DNA from: Mesorhizobium sp. | Lineage (GTDB): Bacteria; Pseudomonadota; Alphaproteobacteria; Rhizobiales; Rhizobiaceae | Reading direction: 5' to 3' | Assembly (NCBI GenBank): GCA_004020365.1 | Contig: SAQR01000024.1 | Span: forward strand, 19,021-83,020 | DNA length: 64,000 bases | Part shown: in pieces, positions 20,323 to 29,171 of the stretch | How the letters are laid out: each line of letters opens with the position of its first letter | How positions within the stretch are numbered: the first letter of the stretch is position 1 | The notes under the pieces: generated by a model | Seen by the model: the letters and a program-made list of their open reading frames with translations, nothing else | Told to the model about the DNA's origin: nothing | The model's database searches: none | Position numbers and translations under genes: made by a program

Positions 20323-21003
20323 ATGTTCGACATCGGCTGGACCGAGATGCTGGTGATCGCGATCGTCATGATCGTGGTCGTCGGGCCCAAGGATTTGCCC
20401 AAGATGCTGCGCACTTTCGGCCGCACGACGGCGAAGATGCGCGGCATGGCGGCCGACTTCCAGAAACAGTTCAACGATGCGCTGAAGGAGGCCGAGCTTG
20501 ACGACGTCAAGAAGTCGGTCGATTCACTCAGAAGCCTCAACCCGGCCGCCGAGATCAGGAAACAGCTCAACCCGTTCGAGCAGGCGGCGGCCGACGTCCG
20601 TTCAGGCGTCGACGCGGTGATGAAGCCGAAGCCGGCCGCAGACTCGGTCGCGCCGGCTGTTTCGAGCCCGCAGGATACCGTGCTGAACAATGGCGCGACT
20701 GTGCTGCCGGGCGTCAAAGCCCCGGAAGCGGCGCCGGCGGCGCCGACCTTTCCGGCGATGACCGATGGTTCGGTGACACCGCCTGTCGCGACGGCGACGC
20801 CGGCCGCATCGCAAGAGGCCTCGGCGGCGAAGATGAAGGGCGCGCCAGCGAAAGCGATGCCGGCCTCCAAGGCCGCAGCGAAGCCAGCGGCAAAACCTGC
20901 TGCGACAAAGACTGCGGCTAAAAAGGCCGAGCCGAAGCCTGCACCGGCAGCGGTGAAGAAGCCGGCTGCAGCTGCCAAAAAGACGGCGGGAGCCGCCAAG
21001 TGA
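20323..21003 (+). CDS. tatB: Sec-independent protein translocase subunit TatB
   Basis: The N-terminal membrane helix MFDIGWTEMLVIAIVMIVVVGPKDLP and the amphipathic helix RTFGRTTAKMRGMAADFQKQF are diagnostic. TatB with TatC forms the twin-arginine signal receptor. The C-terminal 120 residues are an Ala/Pro/Lys-rich, histone-like tail that makes the protein (226 residues) longer than the E. coli form, as is usual in Rhizobiales. Its stop codon overlaps the tatC start. Confidence 0.95.
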   Translation: MFDIGWTEMLVIAIVMIVVVGPKDLPKMLRTFGRTTAKMRGMAADFQKQFNDALKEAELDDVKKSVDSLRSLNPAAEIRKQLNPFEQAAADVRSGVDAVMKPKPAADSVAPAVSSPQDTVLNNGATVLPGVKAPEAAPAAPTFPAMTDGSVTPPVATATPAASQEASAAKMKGAPAKAMPASKAAAKPAAKPAATKTAAKKAEPKPAPAAVKKPAAAAKKTAGAAK

Positions 21004-21857
21004 GCATTTCGGAAAAGGACGAGATCGATAAGTCGGCGGCTCCGCTGATGGAGCATCTGATCGAGTTGCGACGGCGGCTGATGTGGTCGATCGGCGGGTT
21101 CTTCGTCGCTTTCCTGTTCTGCTTCTTCTTCGCCAAGCAGTTGTTCAACCTGCTGGTCATCCCGTTCAAATGGGCGACGCAATGGGCAGGGCTCGACCCG
21201 CACAAGGTCGAGCTGATCTACACGGCGCCGCAGGAATTCTTCTTCACCCAGGTCAAGCTGGCGATGTTCGGCGGCATGGTGATCGCCTTTCCGCTGATCG
21301 CCACCCAGATCTACAAATTCATCGCGCCCGGCCTCTACAAGAACGAACGCAACGCCTTCCTGCCGTTCCTGATCGCTTCGCCGATCCTGTTCCTGATGGG
21401 CGCGTCGCTGGTCTATTTCTTCTTCACGCCAATGGTGATGTGGTTCTTCCTCGCCATGCAGCAGACCGGCACCGACGACCAGGTGCAGATTTCACTGCTG
21501 CCGAAAGTGTCGGAGTATCTCAGCCTGATCATGACGCTGATCTTCTCCTTCGGCTTGGTGTTCCAGTTGCCGGTGGTGACCAGCCTGATGACGAGGGTGG
21601 GCATGCTGTCGTCCGAGGCGCTGGTCGAAAAGCGCAAATGGGCAATCGTCATCGCCTTCGTCGTCGCGGCTATTCTGACGCCGCCTGACCCGATAAGCCA
21701 GATCGGTCTGGCCGTTCCCACGATCCTTCTCTACGAGGTTTCGATCTGGTCGGCTCGGCTGATCGAGCGCAGCAAGGAACGGGAACGTCTGGCGCGCGAG
21801 AAGCGGGAGGCTGCGGAAGCGGCGGCCGAAAAGCCGGCGGATGCGTCGTCGACCTAG
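21000..21857 (+). CDS. tatC: Sec-independent protein translocase subunit TatC
   Basis: Multi-spanning inner membrane protein (six helices) that recognises twin-arginine signal peptides. The family N-terminus PLMEHLIELRRRLMWSI and the conserved FxPLIATQIYKFIAPGLYKNE loop are present. The start is GTG at 21000, overlapping the tatB stop (GTGA). An in-frame ATG start would lose the conserved N-terminus. 285 residues with an Arg/Glu/Ala-rich cytoplasmic tail. Confidence 0.96.
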   Translation: MSISEKDEIDKSAAPLMEHLIELRRRLMWSIGGFFVAFLFCFFFAKQLFNLLVIPFKWATQWAGLDPHKVELIYTAPQEFFFTQVKLAMFGGMVIAFPLIATQIYKFIAPGLYKNERNAFLPFLIASPILFLMGASLVYFFFTPMVMWFFLAMQQTGTDDQVQISLLPKVSEYLSLIMTLIFSFGLVFQLPVVTSLMTRVGMLSSEALVEKRKWAIVIAFVVAAILTPPDPISQIGLAVPTILLYEVSIWSARLIERSKERERLAREKREAAEAAAEKPADASST

Positions 21858-21986
21858 GCTAGCCTGAGGCCGTTAACCTCAGGTCTGCGGGACAACGCCG
21901 GGCGCGAGGGAACTCGATCTTCACATCTTGCATCGGTCAAGGATGCGGTTTACGCCCCCTCTAGCCTACTTGAGGACGATCAGACC

Positions 21987-23291
21987 ATGCTTGACATCAA
22001 ATGGATTCGCGACAATCCGAAGGCCCTTGTCGAGGCGCTCCAGAAGCGCTCGTGGCCGGCTGCGGAGGCGCAGTCCACGGTCGATGATCTGATCGCCAGG
22101 GACGAGGCGCGGCGCGAACATCTGACCGAGCTTCAGACAAGGCAGGAGCGCCGCAACGCTGCTTCGAAGGAGATCGGCAATGCCGTGCGTTCGGGTGACG
22201 CCGCCCTTGCCGAAAGGCTGAAGGCCGAGGTCGGCGAGATCAAGGCTTTCATCCAGAACGGCGAGGCGCGCGAACGCGAGCTCGACAAGGCGCTGAACGA
22301 CGCATTGGCGGTGCTGCCCAACGTGCCGCTCGACGACGTGCCGGTCGGCAAGGACGAGCACGACAACGTCGTCAAGCGCACGGTCGGCAAGGTGCCGGCC
22401 CGCCCGAACTGGGTGAAGGAGCATTTCGAGGTCGGCGAAGCGCTCGGCATGATGGATTTTGAGCGGGCGGCGAAACTGTCCGGTTCGCGCTTCACGGTGC
22501 TCAAGGGCGGACTGGCGCGGATGGAGCGCGCGCTCGGCCAGTTCATGCTGGACCTGCATACGACCGACCATGGCTACGAGGAGATCCAGCCGCCGCTGAT
22601 GGTGCGCGACGAAGCTCTTTTCGGCACCGGGCAACTGCCGAAGTTCGAGGAGGATCTGTTCTTCACCTCGCGTGGGGACGGCAGGCTTGGCCTCATTCCC
22701 ACCGCTGAAGTGCCGCTGACCAATCTGGTGCGCGAAGACATCACGCCGCATGAGAAACTGCCGCTGCGCTATACCGCGCTGACCTCGTGCTTCCGCTCGG
22801 AAGCGGGCTCGGCCGGGCATGACACGCGTGGCATGCTGCGCCAGCACCAGTTCTACAAGGTCGAACTGGTGTCGATCACCGACCAGGACACCTCGCTTGC
22901 CGAGCACGAGCGGATGACCGAATGCGCCGAGGAAGTGCTGAAGCGGCTCGGCCTGCCGTTCCGCACCGTGACACTGTGCACCGGCGACATGGGCTTTGGC
23001 GCGCGCAAGACCTATGACATCGAGGTCTGGCTGCCGGGCCAGAACGCCTATCGCGAGATTTCGTCCTGCTCGGTCTGTGGCGATTTCCAGGCGCGGCGCA
23101 TGGATGCCCGCTACAAGGACAAGGATGGCAAGGGCAACCGCTTCGTCCACACGCTGAACGGTTCCGGCACCGCCGTCGGCCGCGCTCTTATTGCTGTCAT
23201 CGAGAACTACCAGAATGAGGATGGCAGCGTAACCATTCCTGAAGCGCTTCGGCCTTACATGGGCGGTCTGAAAAAGATCGAATCGAGATAA
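21987..23291 (+). CDS. serS: Serine--tRNA ligase
   Basis: Class II synthetase. The N-terminal antiparallel coiled coil that grips the tRNA-Ser long arm covers residues 1-110. Motif 2 is seen in [20 protein letters not shown] and motif 3 in [19 protein letters not shown]. 434 residues, the usual size. A tight cluster follows: the surE start codon shares one base with the serS stop (TAATG). Confidence 0.97.
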   Translation: MLDIKWIRDNPKALVEALQKRSWPAAEAQSTVDDLIARDEARREHLTELQTRQERRNAASKEIGNAVRSGDAALAERLKAEVGEIKAFIQNGEARERELDKALNDALAVLPNVPLDDVPVGKDEHDNVVKRTVGKVPARPNWVKEHFEVGEALGMMDFERAAKLSGSRFTVLKGGLARMERALGQFMLDLHTTDHGYEEIQPPLMVRDEALFGTGQLPKFEEDLFFTSRGDGRLGLIPTAEVPLTNLVREDITPHEKLPLRYTALTSCFRSEAGSAGHDTRGMLRQHQFYKVELVSITDQDTSLAEHERMTECAEEVLKRLGLPFRTVTLCTGDMGFGARKTYDIEVWLPGQNAYREISSCSVCGDFQARRMDARYKDKDGKGNRFVHTLNGSGTAVGRALIAVIENYQNEDGSVTIPEALRPYMGGLKKIESR

Positions 23292-24049
23292 TGCGCATCC
23301 TCCTGACCAATGATGACGGCATCCATGCCGAGGGCCTTGCATCGCTCGAACGCATCGCCCGCACGCTGTCGGACGATGTCTGGGTGGTGGCGCCGGAGCA
23401 GGATCAGTCCGGCTATGCGCATTCGCTGTCGATCTCGGAGCCGCTGCGCCTGAGAAAGATCGGCGAAAAGCACTTTGCCGTGCGCGGCACGCCGACTGAC
23501 TGCGTCATCATGGGCGTGAAAAAGATCCTGCCCGCAGCACCAGACCTGATCCTGTCCGGCGTCAATTCCGGCGCCAACATCGCCGACGACGTCACCTATT
23601 CGGGCACCGTTGCCGGCGCCATGGAAGGCGCGCTGCTCGGCGTGCGATCGATCGCGCTCAGCCAGGCTTATTCCTATGTCGGCGAGGATCGCCTGGTCCC
23701 TTACGAAACCACCGAGGCGCTGGCGCCGGCGCTGCTCAAAAAGCTGGTCGCCATGCCGCTGCCGGATGGCGTGCTGCTCAACGTCAATTTTCCGAATTGC
23801 CTCCCCGAAGAGATCGCCGGCACGGTGGTCACCTCGCAAGGCAAGCTCGTCCACAGCCTGTGGGTCGATGAGCGCCGCGACGGCCGCGGGCTTCCCTATT
23901 ACTGGCTGCGCTTCGGCCGGGAGCCGGTCGAGGGCAAGCAAGGCACTGATCTCTATGCCATGCGCAACCGGCTGGTGTCGGTGACGCCGCTGCAGCTCGA
24001 TCTGACAGCGCATGAAATCCGCGATCAACTGACCAAGGCGCTCGCATGA
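23291..24049 (+). CDS. surE: 5'/3'-nucleotidase SurE
   Basis: Metal-dependent nucleoside monophosphatase linked to stationary-phase survival. The Asp-Asp metal site is in [13 protein letters not shown], and the other active-site segments are [12 protein letters not shown] and [20 protein letters not shown]. 252 residues. It overlaps pcm by 4 bases. The order surE-pcm-nlpD is the same as in enterobacteria. Confidence 0.97.
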   Translation: MRILLTNDDGIHAEGLASLERIARTLSDDVWVVAPEQDQSGYAHSLSISEPLRLRKIGEKHFAVRGTPTDCVIMGVKKILPAAPDLILSGVNSGANIADDVTYSGTVAGAMEGALLGVRSIALSQAYSYVGEDRLVPYETTEALAPALLKKLVAMPLPDGVLLNVNFPNCLPEEIAGTVVTSQGKLVHSLWVDERRDGRGLPYYWLRFGREPVEGKQGTDLYAMRNRLVSVTPLQLDLTAHEIRDQLTKALA

Positions 24050-24711
24050 ATCTGAACCATGGTCCGACGGTCGATGACCGCGAAGGCTTCGCCGCTTTCC
24101 TGCTCCGCCTGCGTGGCAAGGGCGTGGTGCCGAAGGCGCTGATCGCCGCCTTCGAGGCGACGCCGCGGCGCGGCTTCCTTTCCGCACAGTTCCATCCGAT
24201 CGCCTGGTCGGACCGCATGCTGCCGATCGAATGCGGCGAGGCGATCGAGGGCGCCGATCTGCAAGCCGCGGTGATCGCGGCACTTGCCATCGAACCGGGC
24301 AACCGGGTGCTCGAGATCGGCACCGGGTCGGGCTACACGGCGGCGGTGATGTCGCGGCTCGCCGCGCGCGTCGTCACAATCGATCGCTACAAGACGCTGG
24401 TCGAGCAGGCCAAACAGCGCTTCGAGGCGCTCGGCATTGGCAATGTCATCGTGCGCCAGGCGGACGGCTCCAACGGACTGGCCAATGAAGCGCCGTTCGA
24501 CCGTATCGTCGCATGGGCGGCCTTCGACAGCCTGCCGCGCTTCCTGCTCGATCAATTGTCGAGCGGCGGCATCGTCATCGCCCCAATCGGACCCGAGGAG
24601 GGCGAGCAGGTGCTGGCCAAGCTGACCAAGGTCGGCAGCCGCTTCGAACGCGAGGACATCGGTCTCGTACGCCTGCAGCCGATCCTGCGCAGCGTAGCCG
24701 CCGTCATCTAG
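24046..24711 (+). CDS. pcm: Protein-L-isoaspartate O-methyltransferase
   Basis: SAM-dependent enzyme that repairs isoaspartyl residues in aged proteins. The SAM-binding loop [19 protein letters not shown] and the adjacent acidic [10 protein letters not shown] are clear, and [21 protein letters not shown] matches the substrate-side region. 221 residues. It is translationally coupled to surE through the ATGA overlap. Confidence 0.95.
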   Translation: MNLNHGPTVDDREGFAAFLLRLRGKGVVPKALIAAFEATPRRGFLSAQFHPIAWSDRMLPIECGEAIEGADLQAAVIAALAIEPGNRVLEIGTGSGYTAAVMSRLAARVVTIDRYKTLVEQAKQRFEALGIGNVIVRQADGSNGLANEAPFDRIVAWAAFDSLPRFLLDQLSSGGIVIAPIGPEEGEQVLAKLTKVGSRFEREDIGLVRLQPILRSVAAVI

Positions 24712-24908
24712 GATCTGTCGATGTCAGGTGATGCCCGCAACTCACCTGTCTGGTCGGTCACCGGCTTACCTGAGGTGAATCACACCCGTCCGAGCAGCTT
24801 TAAATATTTTAAGAAAATTTGCGTCTGATTCTAGAGGTTTAACCGGCCGGTAACATTAACGCGCTTTAATCACGGTCAGTCTGTACCGGGTATCTGCGGG
24901 TAAATGCG

Positions 24909-26414
24909 ATGCAATTCAGTATTTTGAAGGCAAACGGACGCAACCTGGCGCGGGGTATCGCCGTCCTGATGGTTGCGGGCACCGCGGCGGGATGCAGTTC
25001 CCAGGTCTCGCGGTTCAACAGCGTCGACGACGTCTTCACGTCGTCGACAAACAACCAGCGCGCCATCATCGACAAGCAGGACGCCGCCCAGCCCTATCCC
25101 GGCGATGCCGCGGTTTCGGCTGCGCCGCTCGACGGCAGCCACACCCAGTCGGTAAGCCGTTCAAGCCTTGAACCGGTCACAACGCAGCAATTGCCGCCGG
25201 TTGACCAGGCGCAGCCGGCTACCGCGTCGGCGCCCGCCGCCAGTCCGGCCCGCACCGCTTCGGCGCCAGCTGCTCCCCGGGTCGACCGGACTGCGACCGC
25301 AACCGTGGCAAAGCCGTTCAAAGAGTCACGGCCCAATGCTCCGCGCATGGCGACGGCGGGCGGCGAACCGCGTGCAGCCGAGATCATCGTCAAGGACGGC
25401 GAGACCATTTCCGGCCTGTCGCGGCGCTACGGCGTTCCCGCCGACGCCCTGATGAAGGTCAATGGGCTAAGCGCGACCAATGGGCTGAAGACCGGCCAGA
25501 AACTCGTCATCCCGGCCTATGCTTATTCGGGCAAAAAACCGGCGCCGAAGCTTGCCGACGCCAAGCCTGCAAACGATACAAAACACGATCTGCCGGGCAA
25601 GGCGCCGGAGATGGTGGCCGTGCTGCCGCAGCAGCCCAAGCTGAAGGAGGGCAAATCCGCCGCGCAGGTGGATGCATCGGCCGCGGCAAGCCAGCCGAAG
25701 GACGCCGCACCCAAGGCGACTGGTGCCGGTGGCTCCTACACCGTCCAGCAGGGTGATACGCTGTCGGCCATCGCCAGGAAGACCGGCGTTGGCGTGGTTG
25801 CGTTGAAGCAGGCGAACGGTATGCAGGACGGTCTGCTCAAGATCGGCCAGACATTGAAGGTGCCGGCCGGCGGCACCGCGACAGTTGCCAGCGCCAAGCC
25901 GGCAAAGGTCGATCCGGTAACGACTGCTACCACCCCGCCTGCGGCAAAGACCACGCCCTCGGAAACGCTCGCCGCCTACACGCCGCCGAAGAAGGATACG
26001 AAGCTCATCCAGCAGGCCGAGGACGACGACGCGGTCGCGCCGAACGCCACCGGTATCGGCAAGATGCGCTGGCCGGTGCGCGGCCGAGTGATCTCCAGCT
26101 TCGGCGGCGGCAAGGACGGTGTCGACATCGCCGTGCCGGAAGGAACGCCAGTCAAGGCGGCTGAGAACGGCGTCGTCATCTATGCCGGCGACGGCCTCAA
26201 GGAATTCGGCAACACGGTGCTGGTGCGCCACGAGAACGGTTTGGTCACAGTCTATGGCCACGCCCGTTCGATCGAGGTCCAGCGCGGCCAGAAGGTCAAG
26301 CGCGGCCAGGAAATCGCGCAGTCCGGCATGAGCGGCACCACCGACTCACCGAAACTGCATTTCGAAGTCCGCAAGAATTCGGCGCCGGTCGATCCTTCGA
26401 CCTATCTCGAATAA
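24909..26414 (+). CDS. nlpD: NlpD/DipM-like lipoprotein with two LysM domains and a degenerate LytM domain
   Basis: Envelope lipoprotein, probably an activator of septal amidases. The lipobox TAAGC (signal ends near residue 28) predicts lipidation. Two LysM domains follow (about 155-200, IIVKDGETISGLSRRYGVP, and about 275-322, SYTVQQGDTLSAIARKTG). The C-terminal LytM (M23) domain is about residues 380-500. Its zinc site looks broken: Lys402 stands where HxxxD needs His (Asp406 kept), and Lys482 replaces the first His of HxH (His484 and His451 kept). This matches non-catalytic NlpD and DipM rather than endopeptidases. The position after surE-pcm supports the call. Confidence 0.88.
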   Translation: MQFSILKANGRNLARGIAVLMVAGTAAGCSSQVSRFNSVDDVFTSSTNNQRAIIDKQDAAQPYPGDAAVSAAPLDGSHTQSVSRSSLEPVTTQQLPPVDQAQPATASAPAASPARTASAPAAPRVDRTATATVAKPFKESRPNAPRMATAGGEPRAAEIIVKDGETISGLSRRYGVPADALMKVNGLSATNGLKTGQKLVIPAYAYSGKKPAPKLADAKPANDTKHDLPGKAPEMVAVLPQQPKLKEGKSAAQVDASAAASQPKDAAPKATGAGGSYTVQQGDTLSAIARKTGVGVVALKQANGMQDGLLKIGQTLKVPAGGTATVASAKPAKVDPVTTATTPPAAKTTPSETLAAYTPPKKDTKLIQQAEDDDAVAPNATGIGKMRWPVRGRVISSFGGGKDGVDIAVPEGTPVKAAENGVVIYAGDGLKEFGNTVLVRHENGLVTVYGHARSIEVQRGQKVKRGQEIAQSGMSGTTDSPKLHFEVRKNSAPVDPSTYLE

Positions 26415-26445
26415 AGAAAGTCGATCCTTCGACCTATCTCGAATA
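26388..26445 (+). repeat. Tandem duplication of the 3' end of nlpD
   Basis: The 26 bases starting GTCGATCCTTCGACCTATCT at 26388-26413, including the last codons and two bases of the stop, recur exactly at 26420-26445 (period 32). The second copy is untranslated. Confidence 0.95.
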
Positions 26446-26498
26446 GAAGAAGAAAAGCGATTGCGAGCCGCCTGACCTCCAGTCCGGCCCGCCGGCTC

Positions 26499-26527
26499 AG
26501 CCCGCCCTGCCAAGGGGCGGGCTTTTT
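26499..26527 (+). terminator. Rho-independent terminator after nlpD
   Basis: Perfect 9-bp stem AGCCCGCCC/GGGCGGGCT with a 7-base loop and a TTTTT tail. It should end the serS-surE-pcm-nlpD transcription unit. Confidence 0.9.
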
Positions 26528-26600
26528 CAGTGAGTGAGCGCGCGCATTGCCTAACCGCGGCCGTCTACCAACAGTGTGACAATCCGTAGGGCGATCACAA

Positions 26601-26924
26601 TTACTGTCGATGGAAATCTTCGATGTCGTCGAGAACGGTGATTGTGACCATGACGTTGAGTGGTGTGTTCCAGTCTACGTGGAGTAGGAATTCCACCCCG
26701 CCAGCCTCATCGCCGAGACCGTGGGCACCAACGTTGGACACCCATATCGGAGCCGCCCCTAAGTGCGGGCGGTGACTGCCGTCAAGGCTTGGCCCGAGTG
26801 GTCCCGATTGCCATTCGGCAGCGGCAATGATTACTGCAGACTTTATGTTGATCGCAGGCCAATTGAAGTTTATCCTCGTCACTCCTCGCATGTTCGAATA
26901 GAATATTCTGATGGAACGAGCCAT
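26601..26924 (-). CDS. Conserved-looking hypothetical protein
   Basis: 107 residues. AAGGAG lies 9 bases before the ATG at 26924, which supports real translation. The sequence looks beta-rich (APIWVSNVGAHG, GGVEFLLHVDWNTPLNVMVT, ITVLDDIEDF) and compositionally normal, unlike a shadow frame. I do not recognise a named family. No signal peptide or membrane segment is visible. It sits in a slightly AT-richer gap between the nlpD terminator and a DUF815 gene, suggestive of a small acquired segment. Confidence 0.5.
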   Translation of the reverse strand: MARSIRIFYSNMRGVTRINFNWPAINIKSAVIIAAAEWQSGPLGPSLDGSHRPHLGAAPIWVSNVGAHGLGDEAGGVEFLLHVDWNTPLNVMVTITVLDDIEDFHRQ

Positions 26925-27028
26925 TGTTTTCAACTCCTTGCAAGATTCATTGATTCTTCGTTGGGAATGCAGCAACCATATCGAGACATGGAACTACAGT
27001 AACAGCTATACTTAGATTGGAAGCGGAC

Positions 27029-27265
27029 TTACGTATGGCTTACGCGTCCGATCACAGGCTCGTGATCCGCAGAGAGCAGAATCGGTCCTACAGCCGATAG
27101 TTGAGCGCACACCTCGGCTTCGTTCCCGCCGAGACCACTGGGGAACTGGCGACTGAGGTCATGCCACGGCGAAGACTCCATGTTGGCGAGCGCTGCCGGG
27201 GAAAGTTGAATGCGGTTGCCGTCGCGCCCGCGCATGAAGGCGTGACGCTTGCAGGCATAGGTCAC
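27029..27265 (-). CDS. Possible small hypothetical protein
   Basis: 78-codon frame with a weak AGGTGAC upstream of the ATG. The product (for example NRIQLSPAALANMESSPWHD) has no recognised motif. It could instead be a remnant. An alternative ATG at 27235 gives 68 residues. Listed because it is the only other plausible gene between 26.9 and 27.4 kb. Confidence 0.22.
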   Translation of the reverse strand: MTYACKRHAFMRGRDGNRIQLSPAALANMESSPWHDLSRQFPSGLGGNEAEVCAQLSAVGPILLSADHEPVIGRVSHT

Positions 27266-27360
27266 CTACGGCAGCGACGGATTCGGCCGTGTTTGCGTCT
27301 GGTGGCGGCGAGCTTGGTACAAGCCATGCGGACCGGGGCCCAAGTCAATAACTGCGCACA

Positions 27361-28236
27361 TCAATCCTGAAGCGACTTGCCGAGCCGGCCGGCCAGATCC
27401 TGGGTGTACTGCCAGGCGACGCGGCCCGAACGGCTGCCGCGCGTCGTCGCCCATTCCAGCGCCTCGGCGCGCAGCGTCTCGGGATCGATGGCGAGGCCGT
27501 GATGGCGCACATATCCGTCGATCATGTCGAGATACTCGTCTTGCGAGCATTTGTGGAAGCCGAGCCAGAGGCCGAAACGGTCGGAGAGCGAGACTTTTTC
27601 CTCGACCGCTTCCGACGGGTTGATGGCGGTTGAGCGCTCATTGTCGATCATGTCGCGCGGCAAAAGGTGCCGCCGGTTCGACGTGGCGTAGAAGATCACA
27701 TTGGCCGGGCGGCCCTCGACTCCGCCTTCGAGCGCCGCCTTCAGCGACTTGTAGGACGTGTCGTCGTGGTCGAAGGAAAGGTCGTCGCAAAACAGGATGA
27801 AACGGTAAGGCGCTGCCTTCAGCAGCGCCATCAGCTTCGGCAGCGTGTCGATGTCCTCGCGGTGGATCTCGATGAGCTTGAGCGACAAATCCAGCTTTGC
27901 CGATGCGTTGACCGCCGCATGCACGGCCTTGACCAGCGAGGATTTTCCCATGCCGCGTGCGCCCCACAACAGCACGTTGTTGGCTGCGTAACCGGAGGCG
28001 AAACGCTCGGTGTTGTCGACCAGTATGTCGCGGACGCGGTCGACGCCGCGGATCAGACCGATGTCGACCCGATTGACCTTGCGCACCGGCTCCAGATAGC
28101 CGGGATCAGCCTGCCAGACGAAGCAGTCGGCCGCGCCGAGATCGGTTTCCGGCCCCGGGGGCGGGGCGAGGCGGGCGACCGCCTCGATCAGGCGGTCGAG
28201 CTTCCTGTTCAGGGCTTCGATGGTGCTGTCGGTCAT
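27361..28236 (-). CDS. DUF815 family P-loop ATPase
   Basis: AAA-type ATP-binding protein of unknown role, common in proteobacteria. Walker A is in LLWGARGMGKSSLVKAVH and Walker B in RFILFCDDLSFDHDD. A sensor-like VIFYATSNRRHLLPRDM and an arginine-bearing KVSLSDRFGLWLGF follow, all characteristic of DUF815. I chose MTDSTIEALNRKLDRL at 28236 as the start. An ATG at 28257 would add seven basic residues. 291 residues. Divergent from yajC. Confidence 0.9.
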   Translation of the reverse strand: MTDSTIEALNRKLDRLIEAVARLAPPPGPETDLGAADCFVWQADPGYLEPVRKVNRVDIGLIRGVDRVRDILVDNTERFASGYAANNVLLWGARGMGKSSLVKAVHAAVNASAKLDLSLKLIEIHREDIDTLPKLMALLKAAPYRFILFCDDLSFDHDDTSYKSLKAALEGGVEGRPANVIFYATSNRRHLLPRDMIDNERSTAINPSEAVEEKVSLSDRFGLWLGFHKCSQDEYLDMIDGYVRHHGLAIDPETLRAEALEWATTRGSRSGRVAWQYTQDLAGRLGKSLQD

Positions 28237-28314
28237 TCTTGTCTTTTGTCTTTGCATTCACGAAGCAACGGAACCTATCGATTCCGGCGGTTTCGGAACC
28301 GGCTCCAACCTTTT

Positions 28315-28371
28315 GTTAGGGCACGATCTTTTTCGAGAACCGCGCTCCATCTTTCGGGACCATGCTCTAAC
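28315..28371. repeat. Short rhizobial intergenic palindrome
   Basis: Inverted ends GTTAGGGCA and TGCTCTAAC enclose an inner part with CGATCTTTTTCG and CTTTCGGGACC, the structure of the frequent GATC-containing rhizobial palindromes. It lies in the divergent region between the DUF815 gene and yajC. Confidence 0.6.
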
Positions 28372-28513
28372 ACGGCTCAACCAGCCGGAAAAGCAGCTGA
28401 AATGCTCGGCCGCAGTTGCATTGGCAACTTTACCGACTATATTCCGGCCAAATTTCACGGGGCCGCCAAATTACCCGTTTGGCGGCTGTTTTTCAAAATT
28501 CAGGAGTACCTCG

Positions 28514-28852
28514 ATGTTCGTGACACCGGCATATGCCCAAGGCGTCGGCACCTCCCCGGATATGTTCATCAGCATTTTGCCGTTTGTCCTGATTTTCGTG
28601 ATCATGTATTTTCTGATCATCCGGCCGCAGCGCACGCAGTTGAAGAAGCGCGGCGAGATGCTGGCGGCGGTCCGCCGCGGCGATACGGTCATCACTGGCG
28701 GCGGTTTCGTCGGCAAGGTGACCAAGGTGATCGACGACAACGAGCTCGAGATCGATCTCGGCGGCGGCACCAAGGTAACGGCGCTGCGTTCGACGATTGC
28801 CGATGTGCGGGTCAAGGGCGAGCCAGTGGCGAACCAGAACGCCAAGAAATAA
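28514..28852 (+). CDS. yajC: Preprotein translocase subunit YajC
   Basis: Small inner membrane partner of SecDF. 112 residues with an N-terminal membrane helix (MFISILPFVLIFVIMYFLII), then the family signature RPQRTQLKKRGEMLAAVRRGD, GGGFVGKVTKV and LGGGTKVTALRSTIADV. The frame is open far upstream, but MFVTPAYAQ at 28514 with GGAG before it is the natural start. secD follows after a gap filled by a decayed duplication. Confidence 0.95.
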   Translation: MFVTPAYAQGVGTSPDMFISILPFVLIFVIMYFLIIRPQRTQLKKRGEMLAAVRRGDTVITGGGFVGKVTKVIDDNELEIDLGGGTKVTALRSTIADVRVKGEPVANQNAKK

Positions 28853-29110
28853 ACGGATTGTCGGCGGAACGGATACATTCCTGACTGGCAAACGCCATTT
28901 GCTGTATTTTCGCGCTTCAGGACGACAGTGATCTGGCTGGCCACCTGTCACGGGGCGCCAACGATCTCGTGATGCCGTTGCGCGCTGGTCGCTTGCCGAC
29001 AAGATTGACAATAGTTGAAGAAAGCCCGATGGCAGCATCAAAGTGAACTGCCTTGTGCTCGACAATCACCTATGTGCGGGCCACGGCGTGCCAGTGGCGA
29101 ACCAGAGCGC
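28853..29110 (+). pseudogene. Decayed tandem copy of the yajC end and secD start
   Basis: 28904-28942 (TTGCTGTATTTTCGCGCTTC onward) resembles the real secD start at 29172 (ATGCTCTATTTCTCGCGCTTC) and has lost its start and frame. 28943-29110 resembles the 3' half of yajC: the stretch before CCAGTGGCGAACCAGA at about 29091 matches the one at 28823, including AAATAA just after. The offset is about 270 bases. So the yajC-secD junction was duplicated in tandem, and the inner copies decayed while the outer yajC and secD stayed intact. Confidence 0.75.
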
Positions 29111-29171
29111 CTAGAAATAACCCGATTCCAGGCGGAACGATCCGCCCGAACGCCCTGACGGACGACGCTAT

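Noticed and set aside
26763-27002. Plus-strand 79-codon frame opposite the hypothetical gene at 26.6-26.9 kb
   Set aside because: The minus-strand frame has a better ribosome binding site and more protein-like composition.
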